DNA of 57,824 nucleotides. Source: Nostoc sp. NMS4 (GTDB taxonomy: Bacteria; Cyanobacteriota; Cyanobacteriia; Cyanobacteriales; Nostocaceae). The notes beneath the pieces are model-generated. The model was not told the DNA's origin, did no database searches, and worked only from the letters and a program-made list of their open reading frames with translations. Where the stretch lies: assembly GCF_017115095.1 (NCBI RefSeq), contig NZ_JABXKI010000301.1, positions 1 to 57,824 of the forward strand. Direction: 5' to 3'. This document shows positions 45,219-53,045 of the stretch, piece by piece; the stretch's first letter is position 1; every line of letters begins with the position of its first letter. The position numbers and the translations under genes are program-made.

Positions 45219-46226
45219 TTAGCCATTAAAAACGCGACTGCGCCATTTATTCAATCGGGCTTCCCCAATTGTCGCAGACCGCCGGGAATCGGCAATTTGC
45301 TCTTGCAAAGCTGCAATTTGTTTTTCTTGTGCGTCAGCTTGCTGTTGCAAAGATGTGTACTCGCCTATGCTGGTCGAGGAACTGGAAGACTGCCAAGTAC
45401 TACTAAATTTTGTTGTCCCGATGTTGGCAAATGGTCGTAAGTCTGCTAGTTGTTGTTGCAAAGTTGCAATCTGGCTTTCTTGCTCTTGGATCTTTTTGTG
45501 CAAGCTTTGCTCGGCTGCTGTAGCAGTTGCAATAAAGGTGTTAACTGGAGTAGCAGTTTCTGGCTTGGGCTTGAATATTTCAGCCAGCAATGCACTAATA
45601 TCTGTGAGTTTCTGTCTACCATAAGGAGCATTGGTAATTAGCGATCGCACTAGTTGAGGCTCATTATTCGTTGCTAAGTTCTTATCACTGCTAGAGTTAC
45701 TCCGCACCAACTGTAACATATTGGTAAATTCCAATATCTTTTTGCCCCTTTGAGTTTTATAACCCCGATAATATGGTACTATATTCTCGCCAAAGGCATC
45801 TAGATACTCGTCACTATCAAGATAAGAATCAATATCTGCCTCAAAACCCTCTTCATCTAGAATGCTGCTATGATGTTTAGTCTCAGAGTAATCATCGGGA
45901 GCGCGACCCAGCAGGTGCTTAAAGTTCAGTTCAATTGCTCGGTAGCGGTAAACGTTATCAAAAAATCTGGAGCGATACAACTCTGATTTGGCAACTTGAC
46001 GCACAAACTCACGGACATCGATTATACCTTGGTTGAGTTGGGATTCTGGAACTATGAGCCGCTCACTTTCCATGATGTAGGCATTACCCAACACTTGCCG
46101 ATAAATTGCCCTAATTACAATTTCAATGTCATCAACTGAAGCAGTAGTCCACAGTTCAATGGGTTCTGTTTGGGGAAATGCTTGATATTGCCGTCTTCTG
46201 GTTTCTTCGTCTAGGAATATCTGCAT
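45219..46226 (-). CDS. Phycobilisome rod linker with duplicated coiled-coil tail, no CpcD domain
   Basis: 335 residues. Residues about 20-180 are a Pfam-type phycobilisome linker domain: IEIVIRAIYRQVLGNAYIME, VREFVRQVAKSELYRSRFFD, RAIELNFKHLLGRAPDDYSE, and EADIDSYLDSDEYLDAFGE. Instead of a C-terminal CpcD domain, it has a disordered link (about 190-240) and two similar coiled coils: QESQIATLQQQLADLRPFAN and QEKQIAALQEQIADSRRSAT, each followed by IG and a basic end (KWRSRVFNG). It is downstream of cpeR on the same strand but after a 536-bp gap, so it is probably transcribed on its own. The linker domain most resembles phycoerythrin-type linkers cpeC. A role joining a rod to something other than another rod disc is inference. 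Confidence 0.85.
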   Translation of the reverse strand: MQIFLDEETRRRQYQAFPQTEPIELWTTASVDDIEIVIRAIYRQVLGNAYIMESERLIVPESQLNQGIIDVREFVRQVAKSELYRSRFFDNVYRYRAIELNFKHLLGRAPDDYSETKHHSSILDEEGFEADIDSYLDSDEYLDAFGENIVPYYRGYKTQRGKKILEFTNMLQLVRSNSSSDKNLATNNEPQLVRSLITNAPYGRQKLTDISALLAEIFKPKPETATPVNTFIATATAAEQSLHKKIQEQESQIATLQQQLADLRPFANIGTTKFSSTWQSSSSSTSIGEYTSLQQQADAQEKQIAALQEQIADSRRSATIGEARLNKWRSRVFNG

Positions 46227-46318
46227 AGTTGGGTTAGTGTGGGTAAGAGTGACTAATTTGTCAAGTAAAAATAAAATTTCTGTAGTAGGGTGGCAATACT
46301 AAATAGCAAAGCCATAAC

Positions 46319-46505
46319 CATTAGTGTCAACTTAAGGTTAAAGCCAGTCTAGAAAAAGCTTTTAGCAGATTATCTCGTTCCCAGTCTCCGACTGGGAATG
46401 CCCCTCATTGAGGCTCCGCCTCCCGAACTGGCGAGCATTTCCAGCCAGAGGCTGAAAACGATATTTTAAAAGGGTTTTGGCTTAAGCTGACACTAATGAG
46501 CCATA
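46319..46505. repeat. Nested palindromic element (MITE-like)
   Basis: Outer imperfect inverted repeats: ATTAGTGTCAACTTAAGGTT at 46320-46339 and, on the opposite strand, ATTAGTGTCAGCTTAAGCCA ending about 46499. Inside are two further palindromes: the 28-bp element 46374-46401 and CCAGCCAGAGGCTG (46440-46454). Confidence 0.7.
46374..46401 (-). repeat. 28-bp palindromic dispersed element, copy B
   Basis: CTCGTTCCCAGTCTCCGACT followed by GGGAATGC: identical, inverted, to 6891-6918. Confidence 0.9.
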
Positions 46506-46762
46506 ACATACCCCTACTTAATATTTATTAATTACTGATTATTAATATTAACTTATCAACTTTTGGGGAGTTTTTTAGTTACATTTTCTAACAAACTTAG
46601 ACGGCTAACTATTAATAACTAACAGCTAATCATGAGTAAAAATTAGCAATTAGACATTAACAATTAGCCGTCAACCCCCTTGGGGAGTATTTAAAATTCA
46701 AAACTTAATTTTGAATTGAAGTGTAAACACCTGTCAGAAGAATTTCTACAGGATAGTAACTC

Positions 46763-47101
46763 TCAAGCACGCTCATCAAATCTAGTGTAGAAACCACCGT
46801 ATTTTATCCAGTATTGTTTCAAAGTATGATGAGGTGTATGTAAACTAGCTTTTGCCTGATATAAGATTACTTGACGATGATCGCCCATCCAAATTTTATT
46901 AACTGGGTCAACGGATATTACTGTCCCTCCTAAAGAAGCAACGCATTCAGAGAATCTCTCAATGGTTGTATATTCTAATGTCTCGAACATAAAAAAATTA
47001 CCCGAACAGATCAGATGGCGGCTGCGAATCCAGCAGCGCATCTTTTTTTCAGCCAGTGGAGGCAACATTTTGGTTTTAACAGATTCAAGCTGAATCAACA
47101 T
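46763..47101 (-). CDS. cpeR: CpeR, activator of phycoerythrin gene expression
   Basis: 112 residues as drawn, or 101 from the internal ATG at 47068 (MLPPLAEKKMRCWIRSRHLI), which I think is the conserved start; a first ATG at 47101 overlaps cpeT by 7 bp. CpeR is a small cyanobacterial activator needed for phycoerythrin genes in green light. Recognisable features: RSRHLICSGNFFMFETLEYT, ERFSECVASLGGTVISVD and the C-terminal YWIKYGGFYTRFDE. It resembles a truncated protein phosphatase fold but lacks catalytic residues. Position right after cpeS and cpeT fits the cpeCDESTR order of Fremyella. Confidence 0.85.
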   Translation of the reverse strand: MLIQLESVKTKMLPPLAEKKMRCWIRSRHLICSGNFFMFETLEYTTIERFSECVASLGGTVISVDPVNKIWMGDHRQVILYQAKASLHTPHHTLKQYWIKYGGFYTRFDERA

Positions 47102-47745
47102 AATGCGCTCACCGCATATAATTCATCAGCAAAACTTTGTCGTTTTTCAAATTGTAATGGGCCAGCAGCAGATCCCCATATTTGCTTATGGGTTTCAATA
47201 TCCATACCTTTATCTAGACTTATCCAAGTATGCTCGGTTATTTCTACTTCGCTGATAAGATATGTCTGGCATCCATTGCGTTTAATCAAACATTGATTAC
47301 CCGGTTCTACACTACCTAGAAACATATCACCTTCTCGTTGGAAAACCATTGAACAGTGATAACGCCGTTCGATGCTTTCTGGGGTGATGGTTTTGAGGAT
47401 ATCTAGTTCACGAGCTGCACCGGCATAAAGCATCTGGTCTTTCAAGCTATAATTTTCGATGTAAATGCGATCGCCGCAATCAACTAGTCGATGTACTCCT
47501 TGACGATAGGGTGTCCATAAATCGTGGTCATAAGCTTGTTCAGAATAGAAACCGATGCCAGAAAAAAATTCAGTCGGTAAAGGACGAAAATAAATGTGAA
47601 TGTGGGCGTAAAGTTGCGGATTTGCAAAAGATTGCTTGTAATTGCTAAAATCTCCTGCCATCCAACAGGCTAAGGTGAGCAAATCGCTAGCGTTGGTGCT
47701 AGATTCGCTGGGCGCTATCGTCACGTCGCTTCGCTCCAAATTCAA
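47095..47745 (-). CDS. cpeT: CpcT/CpeT-family phycobiliprotein lyase
   Basis: 216 residues of the CpcT/CpeT lipocalin-like family: LACWMAGDFSNYKQSFANPQ, IHIYFRPLPTEFFSGIGFYS, EQAYDHDLWTPYRQGVHRLV, GCQTYLISEVEITEHTWISL and GSAAGPLQFEKRQSFADELY. CpcT attaches bilin to Cys-153-type sites on beta subunits; CpeT is thought to act similarly on phycoerythrin. It lies 78 bp after cpeS and overlaps cpeR, so it is in the same unit. The start is ATG 47745, although the first 20 residues are not conserved. Confidence 0.9.
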   Translation of the reverse strand: MNLERSDVTIAPSESSTNASDLLTLACWMAGDFSNYKQSFANPQLYAHIHIYFRPLPTEFFSGIGFYSEQAYDHDLWTPYRQGVHRLVDCGDRIYIENYSLKDQMLYAGAARELDILKTITPESIERRYHCSMVFQREGDMFLGSVEPGNQCLIKRNGCQTYLISEVEITEHTWISLDKGMDIETHKQIWGSAAGPLQFEKRQSFADELYAVSALC

Positions 47746-47823
47746 AATTCAAAATTCACACATTACAATCCCCATAAATAAATTTACGAGCTTGTATCCT
47801 TTTTATGTTTTAACCTAATATTG

Positions 47824-48360
47824 CTAACTGGCTGAACTTGACAAAGAGCGAATTTCTGAAGAAAAAGAAGCTGTTGTCACACCTTTACCATCACTGGTTT
47901 TAATCATCGCTACCCGAAATCGGAGATTTGGGTTAGCAAACCAAATTCGTTCCTCAGCAGCAGCGAGTTCATACTCTGTTAGCAGGGTAAAAATACCGTC
48001 GTCACTTAGATGATATTTAGCCACTGCTGGGATTGTTTCAGCGTACCCCTTATCCCGCAGGAGTTTTCCTCTAGAAGGATTTTCGACATCGGGAATTGGT
48101 ACTAGCACAGTACTACCAGAGATTGGTTTATCGTCCCAGTCTGACTCACCTTCCCAAGTCATCCGAAAAGGGTGAGTGATACTGGTGGGTTCAGTGTTAT
48201 ACAATTGACAGATTGCTACCACTGCTGGATCGTTGGTGGATAGAGACTGAATGTCAATGTTAGACAATACTTCTTCAAAATGGGCGAATGCTAAATGATG
48301 AGCGCTACGCTGCGATCGCCATCGTCCAATTGAAAGTTCAAAAAATTCAGTAATTTCCAT
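47824..48360 (-). CDS. cpeS: CpcS/CpeS-family phycobiliprotein lyase
   Basis: 178 residues, lipocalin-like S-type lyase: MEITEFFELSIGRWRSQRSA, HHLAFAHFEEVLSNIDIQSL, FRMTWEGESDWDDKPISGST, RDKGYAETIPAVAKYHLSDD and ERIWFANPNLRFRVAMIKTS. CpeS attaches phycoerythrobilin to Cys-82 of the phycoerythrin beta subunit. The final SSEIRSLSSSAS is usual for the family. It lies between the second linker gene and cpeT, the expected cpe order, 180 bp after that linker gene's stop; the gap contains the palindrome at 48461. Confidence 0.92.
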   Translation of the reverse strand: MEITEFFELSIGRWRSQRSAHHLAFAHFEEVLSNIDIQSLSTNDPAVVAICQLYNTEPTSITHPFRMTWEGESDWDDKPISGSTVLVPIPDVENPSRGKLLRDKGYAETIPAVAKYHLSDDGIFTLLTEYELAAAEERIWFANPNLRFRVAMIKTSDGKGVTTASFSSEIRSLSSSAS

Positions 48361-48460
48361 TAGAAAAGTGATCTTAAAAAAGTAGCTTAAAATCCAAGAG
48401 CTATCTTGGCAAAAAAGAAAGTTATTCTCCTAGTCTATATATTAGCCTCCTTGATCACAA

Positions 48461-48487
48461 GAGACACGATTAATCGCGTCTCTACAA
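48461..48487. repeat. Dispersed GACRCGATTAATCGCGTC palindrome, copy 3
   Basis: GAGACACGATTAATCGCGTC then TCTACAA; close to copies at 21219 and 42608. It sits between the second rod-linker gene and cpeS. Confidence 0.85.
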
Positions 48488-48540
48488 GAGTTTGGAGTTT
48501 TCTTTTGTCCCCCAGTCCCCAGCCTCCTAATTAGACAAAT

Positions 48541-49299
48541 TTAGGCAACTTCAGTGATACTGATAATTTTGCCGCCTGTGCGATGAATGTTTTGCACTTG
48601 TCCAGACAGTTGGCTGTAGTTAACTACATATTCCAGGTTCCCCAAACGAGTACGGAGATTACCTGCACCTTTGACAGCTTTAATCAAGAAGCGTTTATCG
48701 GTGCTGTTTACACTAGAACCAGCCACAGGAGCCTTGATGGATGTGGGTAAATTGGAACCGATATCGCCGATCAGTTTGGCTTTGCGATCGCTATCACTGC
48801 TAGCGACTCCTCTCACTAAGCTAAAGGTGCGGTTAAAGGTAACGTTCTTAATTCCGATTTGGGAGCTGGTGCTGCGAACATAAGGAACAATATTCTCGCC
48901 AAAATTCTGCTGATATTCGTTGCTATCGATATAGGATTCGATCTCAGCATCATAGCCCTGTTCGTTGTAGATGCGGACGTGTTCGGCAATTTCTGCTTGA
49001 TCGGCAGGAGGACGACCTAGCAGGTGTTTGAAGTTCAGTTCAATGAACCTATACTGAGAAGAAGAGTTGAAAAACAGGGATTGATAAAGTTCTGATTTAG
49101 CAACGGTATTGACGAATTCGCGGACGCTGATTTTGCGATCGCGCAATTGCGATTCAGCAGTGGCTAGTCGCTCACTTTCCAATAAATGAGCATTACCCAA
49201 AACCTGTTTGTAAACTGCCCGAATTAGTGTTTGTAATTCACTTTCGCTGCTGTTAGGACGCAGTTCAACATTAGGTGAATCAATAGCCCAAAGTGACAT
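48541..49299 (-). CDS. Phycoerythrin-associated rod linker (CpeD/CpeE type)
   Basis: 252 residues: linker domain (about 15-165; LQTLIRAVYKQVLGNAHLLE, VREFVNTVAKSELYQSLFFN, FIELNFKHLLGRPPADQAEI) and C-terminal CpcD domain (about 195-252; FLIKAVKGAGNLRTRLGNLE, VNYSQLSGQVQNIHRTGGKI). It joins phycoerythrin hexamers in the rod. Length and domain set fit CpeD or CpeE; I cannot choose. It is second in the minus-strand cpe unit, 443 bp after cpeC. Only two linkers with CpcD domains are present here where Fremyella has three (cpeCDE). Confidence 0.9.
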   Translation of the reverse strand: MSLWAIDSPNVELRPNSSESELQTLIRAVYKQVLGNAHLLESERLATAESQLRDRKISVREFVNTVAKSELYQSLFFNSSSQYRFIELNFKHLLGRPPADQAEIAEHVRIYNEQGYDAEIESYIDSNEYQQNFGENIVPYVRSTSSQIGIKNVTFNRTFSLVRGVASSDSDRKAKLIGDIGSNLPTSIKAPVAGSSVNSTDKRFLIKAVKGAGNLRTRLGNLEYVVNYSQLSGQVQNIHRTGGKIISITEVA

Positions 49300-49742
49300 T
49301 GAGGTATCTCCTAAAAAACGCTAATTAAATTTCCGAGCATTCAACCCCTTATAGAGGTTGAATTTCTCATCAGTTGTCAGTTATTTTTGCTACTGACTAG
49401 CTTTTGTAAAACTTTAGTTTGTGAAAGTGTGTTAAATGTCTTCGTATATCACAACTGATGGCGGAAATTGCTTTGGCTAACTTTTGAGCGATCGGGATTT
49501 ACGCAAACAATAACCGAGATTCTTTTCAGGTAAGGCAATGTATGTAAATGCATACTCTTATGGATAAGCAAACTATGCATTGCTTCTTGCACAGAAGATA
49601 ATTACCACAAGATATTGCCCCTGAGCGCGTGTAGTTTTGCGTAAGTCCTAGAACGCTCAACACTGGGGATTTAAAGACTAGAGACTGAGTAAAGCAGAAA
49701 TTATTTCTCGATCCCTAATCTCTCATCCCCAATTTCTATTCT
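49300..49742. other. Gap between two cpe linker genes
   Basis: About 440 bp. No gene or obvious repeat; AT-rich. Long for an operon gap, so it may hold a second promoter or a processing site. Confidence 0.4.
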
Positions 49743-50606
49743 TTAGTTGACAGGGGTAATACTGGCGATCGCACCGCCCTGTTGGTGAATTCGCTGATAT
49801 TCTTGTGAAAGCTTATTGTATGGCACGAAAAAGACTTGGTTACTGCGGCGAAATTTGGAAATGTTATTTACCACATTTGCTTTGTAGCCAGTGACTTCAA
49901 TTCGGTATACCTTACCATCATCACCAGAACCCACACCTTGACGAGTCCTCGGAGTAGATGTTGGATTGCGGAATGCAGCCCCCTTGCTGGCAGGTGAAAC
50001 CACAGGAGTAGGCGTGCTTTGAATTAGCAGACTGTTTAATTTTGGTTGTTTGCCAGCTAAGTCACCTTTTAGGCTACTGCTAGAGGAACCACGTACTAGT
50101 TGGAATAAATGGGTAAACTGAACCAAACTCTGGATAGCTTCGGTTTTGTAGCCTCGAATATAAGGCACAATGTTTTCCCCAAAAATTTCTTGGTATTCGT
50201 CGCTATCCAGATAAGAATCAATCTCACCCTCAAAGCCCTTCGTATCCAAAGTAGTGCTGTGTGTACGCGCTTCTTCTAGATCCAATGGCGCACGACCAAG
50301 GAAATGTCTGAAATTTAATTCAATCGCCCGATAGCGAGGGGCGCTATCAAAAAACCGCGAACGGTAAAGTTCCGACTTCCCGACTTGACGCACAAACCCG
50401 CGAACGCTAATTTCACCCCGTTTGAGTTGGGATTCAGCAACAGAAAGCCGTTCACTCTCCATTACATAAGCGTTGCCTAGAACTTGTTTGTAGACAGTTC
50501 TAATTACGGTTTCAACTTCCTCATTAGAGCGACTTGGCCACAGATCAATGGGATCGGTGTCTTCAAACAGAGCGACCCCTAATCGTGATGCTGGTCCAAA
50601 AGCCAT
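49743..50606 (-). CDS. cpeC: Phycoerythrin rod linker CpeC
   Basis: 287 residues: linker domain (about 20-180; VETVIRTVYKQVLGNAYVME, VRGFVRQVGKSELYRSRFFD, RAIELNFRHFLGRAPLDLEE, ENIVPYIRGYKTEAIQSLVQ), a disordered link, then a CpcD domain (about 228-287; YRIEVTGYKANVVNNISKFR, NKLSQEYQRIHQQGGAIASI). First gene of the minus-strand cpe unit, the position of cpeC in Fremyella. Its promoter region 50607-51181 should be the target of CpeR-linked control. Start ATG 50606. Confidence 0.88.
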   Translation of the reverse strand: MAFGPASRLGVALFEDTDPIDLWPSRSNEEVETVIRTVYKQVLGNAYVMESERLSVAESQLKRGEISVRGFVRQVGKSELYRSRFFDSAPRYRAIELNFRHFLGRAPLDLEEARTHSTTLDTKGFEGEIDSYLDSDEYQEIFGENIVPYIRGYKTEAIQSLVQFTHLFQLVRGSSSSSLKGDLAGKQPKLNSLLIQSTPTPVVSPASKGAAFRNPTSTPRTRQGVGSGDDGKVYRIEVTGYKANVVNNISKFRRSNQVFFVPYNKLSQEYQRIHQQGGAIASITPVN

Positions 50607-51181
50607 TCAAACTATCCCCCAGTTAACAACTAAATTTTATGAGAAGGATATTCAACAGATGTTAAAAAACTTTACATCATGGTGACAAAGGAGAGGACAT
50701 AGAGACTTTAAATCCTTAATAGTCGTGATGATTTTAAGTTTTTGCATCATTTGTCCTTACATATTCTGATACGATGCCGAAACCATATTTATTAATATTT
50801 ATTAAGTTAAATAATAGTTTAAAAAAGTTTTAGATTTTTTTTAGTATTTGATTTGCGATTGGGATATGGGTAATGGTATTACCCCATTCCCTTGAGCCAG
50901 AGTATTAATCGTGCTGATTCACCCAAGCCGATCTCTATAAGTGGGCATGAATAAATCCAACTATATTACGCAATCTAAAATTTATTAAGATTGTCTATTT
51001 GTAAAAGCTTCAGCCCTGACTAAGTAGGTAGACATAATTAAATATAAAATAAACTCCTAGTTTGTAGTGAGCGATTTATCGCTCAGAGCAAGGATTATCA
51101 GGACTAAAGTCCTTACTACAAACTTTAAATTTATTTATGCCTAGATACTTAGCAACCTTTAATTACTCATGCCCACTTAAG
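50607..51181. other. Promoter region upstream of cpeC, with palindrome
   Basis: About 575 bp. The cpeC transcript must start here, but I see no clear consensus. At 51059-51126 lies a palindromic dispersed repeat: AGTTTGTAGTGAGCGATTTA ... and its partner AGTCCTTACTACAAACT. Otherwise AT-rich. Confidence 0.5.
51059..51126. repeat. Palindromic intergenic repeat (TTTGTAGT... ACTACAAA)
   Basis: Outer arms AGTTTGTAGT and ACTACAAACT; inner palindromes GAGCGATTTATCGCTC and GGACTAAAGTCC. A form found between many cyanobacterial genes. Confidence 0.8.
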
Positions 51182-51763
51182 TTATCGAATTTGGAAAGTA
51201 GCCAGTTGGCTGATTAAATGATCAAAATAAGGAGCAAGAATTTGCTGCCGATCGCTTTGGCAGCGTTTCAAACTAGCAGCCTTGATGCTTTTTAAGCCTA
51301 AAACCATTGCATCCAATGGAACTTGTAATTCCTGATAGAGCAAATTCATATAGTGCAGTCCTGTGGGATTTGTATATTGAGTGTGTCCTCCTGCGATGCC
51401 ATAAGTAATACATCGGAGAAAATGCCAAAAATCTCGCCAGCAAGCTTGGGCGCGTTCAGGTGGATAAAGACCGCCTCCAGGCTGGATAATTTCGGGATAA
51501 GTTGCTAAAACTTGTTCCCTAGCTTCATCAACGATTTCGGCTGCGCGATCGCGTAACAATTGAGCAACAGGAATCAACTCAGAATTATCGGGTGACAAGG
51601 TTGCAATCTGCAATAAATCTTCATCATTCAGGTAACGAAAAGCATCATCCGCAGCTTGAAATATTTCAATTGCTGCTTTTGGATGGGACTGTTCCCACTC
51701 AGCAAAGCTGACAATTCTAGCTTTAGCGATTAATTCTTTAACGGTTTCGCTTAATTGAGTCAT
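51182..51763 (-). CDS. Orphan phycobiliprotein-like protein (phycobilisome protein family)
   Basis: 193 residues. The C-terminal 95 residues match the phycobiliprotein globin fold: PGGGLYPPERAQACWRDFWH, FLRCITYGIAGG, and LYQELQVPLDAMVLGLKSIK. C108 lies at the place of the bilin-binding Cys-82/84 (family motif xxACxRD), so a bilin could bind. The N-terminal half is diverged and longer than in phycocyanin or phycoerythrin subunits (about 165-180 residues). It is not cpeA or cpeB. It stands alone upstream of cpeC on the same strand, 575 bp away. Function unknown; a regulatory, chaperone-like or cap role is speculation. Confidence 0.8.
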   Translation of the reverse strand: MTQLSETVKELIAKARIVSFAEWEQSHPKAAIEIFQAADDAFRYLNDEDLLQIATLSPDNSELIPVAQLLRDRAAEIVDEAREQVLATYPEIIQPGGGLYPPERAQACWRDFWHFLRCITYGIAGGHTQYTNPTGLHYMNLLYQELQVPLDAMVLGLKSIKAASLKRCQSDRQQILAPYFDHLISQLATFQIR

Positions 51764-51932
51764 TGATTTAGGGTATGGGGAATGGCGAATGGGGCATTGG
51801 GGTTGGGGGCAGGGGACAAGGAGAATAACTCATGTCCAATGCCCAAAGATTAGATTCAATCTTCTTAGAATGCGATCGCCATTTGGTGACATCTGTAAAA
51901 TAAAGTAAAGAATAGCTGTACCAAATGCACTT

Positions 51933-52595
51933 ATGGAAATCTATAAAATCCAAGCTGAACTGAAGAATCCAGATTTTCAATATCGTCTAAAGGCGATCGC
52001 TGCCCTCGATAGTTATGAATCAGAAGTTGCAGTTCCTCTCTTAACAAGTAAACTTCATGACTCAGAATTTTTGGTGCGTTCTTTTGTGGCCAGGGGTTTG
52101 GGTAATCAACAATCAGCAGAATCTTTTGCGGCTTTGATGCAAATTATGAAATTTGATGATACTCCCAACGTGCGCGCTGAGGCGGCAAATTCTTTATCGC
52201 TATTTGGGAGAGTTGCAGTTTCCCATCTAGTTTTGGCATATTATCAGGATGACCATTGGTTGGTGCGCCGGAGTATTTTGGCTGCGATCGCCGAAATGGA
52301 TTGCCCTGAAGAACTATTTGATATATGCGTTCAGGGTTTAAAAGATGAAGATTTCACAGTTCAGGAATCCTCTGTTGATGCACTCGGCTTACTAGCTAAT
52401 TCTAGTCAAAGTGCTACGGCATTATCCCAAATACTAACGTTGGTGAATGATGAATCTTGGCGGATGCGGGTGCGAGTTAGTTATGCCCTCAAACGATTTG
52501 AAGATCCAGAAGCTAAAGCAGCCTTGAATCAACTCAGACAGGATGAAGATCACCGAGTTGTTGGAGCTGCTTTAGAAGACCTGTTGCCACAATAG
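51933..52595 (+). CDS. HEAT-repeat protein (phycobilin-lyase/NblB-like fold)
   Basis: 220 residues built of about six HEAT/PBS-lyase-like repeats: FQYRLKAIAALDSYESEVAV, LVRSFVARGLGNQQSAESFA, NVRAEAANSLSLFGRVAVSH, HWLVRRSILAAIAEMDCPEE, VQESSVDALGLLANSSQS and RMRVRVSYALKRFEDPEAKA. Such repeats occur in E/F-type bilin lyases (CpcE/F, CpeY/Z) and in other cyanobacterial proteins of unknown role. Its place beside cpe genes suggests a lyase partner or chaperone, but from memory it does not look like CpeZ. ATG 51933 lies in the divergent region with the phycobiliprotein-like gene. Confidence 0.75.
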   Translation: MEIYKIQAELKNPDFQYRLKAIAALDSYESEVAVPLLTSKLHDSEFLVRSFVARGLGNQQSAESFAALMQIMKFDDTPNVRAEAANSLSLFGRVAVSHLVLAYYQDDHWLVRRSILAAIAEMDCPEELFDICVQGLKDEDFTVQESSVDALGLLANSSQSATALSQILTLVNDESWRMRVRVSYALKRFEDPEAKAALNQLRQDEDHRVVGAALEDLLPQ

Positions 52596-52745
52596 CGGCG
52601 TGGGTTTGTCCGCCATCAGTATTGTGATAAAACTTATCATATAAATAGTTAATATTTCATTTTACCTTAAATTTGACCAAAATATCCGGTTAATCTGCCA
52701 AAATCTTGAAGAAAAGATCAACTTTTTCGAGAATAGGAGGCATTT

Positions 52746-52946
52746 GTGACTGATATCCAAACTGGTCAAATGACTTGGCGACTACCAGGTTCCTCAGAAT
52801 GTGCCTTACATTTGCGGCATAATGCTTCGGAACCTTGGCGATCGTATAAAGAATTTCCACAATATGTTCTACCCGATCCGCCCGGTTTTTCCGAAGGATA
52901 CGCGACATTTTTAGCGCTTCTAAAAAAGAACTGGCAGTCATTATGA
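52746..52946 (+). CDS. Small hypothetical protein with a perfect ribosome-binding site
   Basis: 66 residues from GTG 52746: MTDIQTGQMTWRLPGSSECA..., then DPPGFSEGYATFLALLKKNW. Six bases before the GTG lies AGGAGG, a full Shine-Dalgarno core, so I favour this strand over the antisense frame at 52690-52941, which lacks one. No signal or membrane span. I cannot name it; its position between phycobilisome genes suggests but does not prove a link to them. Confidence 0.65.
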   Translation: MTDIQTGQMTWRLPGSSECALHLRHNASEPWRSYKEFPQYVLPDPPGFSEGYATFLALLKKNWQSL

Positions 52947-53045
52947 AAAGTGACGAGTGCCTATAAATTACTTTTTAATTCCTACTCACAACTCAGCACG
53001 GGCTAAACGCCCCGCTACCGCTAACGTTACTCAGCACTGTATTGG

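Larger units (their letters stand above)
46227..46762. other. Intergenic repeat block downstream of cpeR
   Basis: About 535 bp with no gene. It contains a nested palindromic element at 46319-46505 and a long, imperfect hairpin GACGGCTAA (46600-46608)/TTAGCCGTC (46664-46672) that could end the cpe transcript. Confidence 0.6.

Noticed and set aside
52690..52941. 83-codon minus-strand frame
   Set aside because: No ribosome-binding site, while the opposite strand has AGGAGG before a GTG start.
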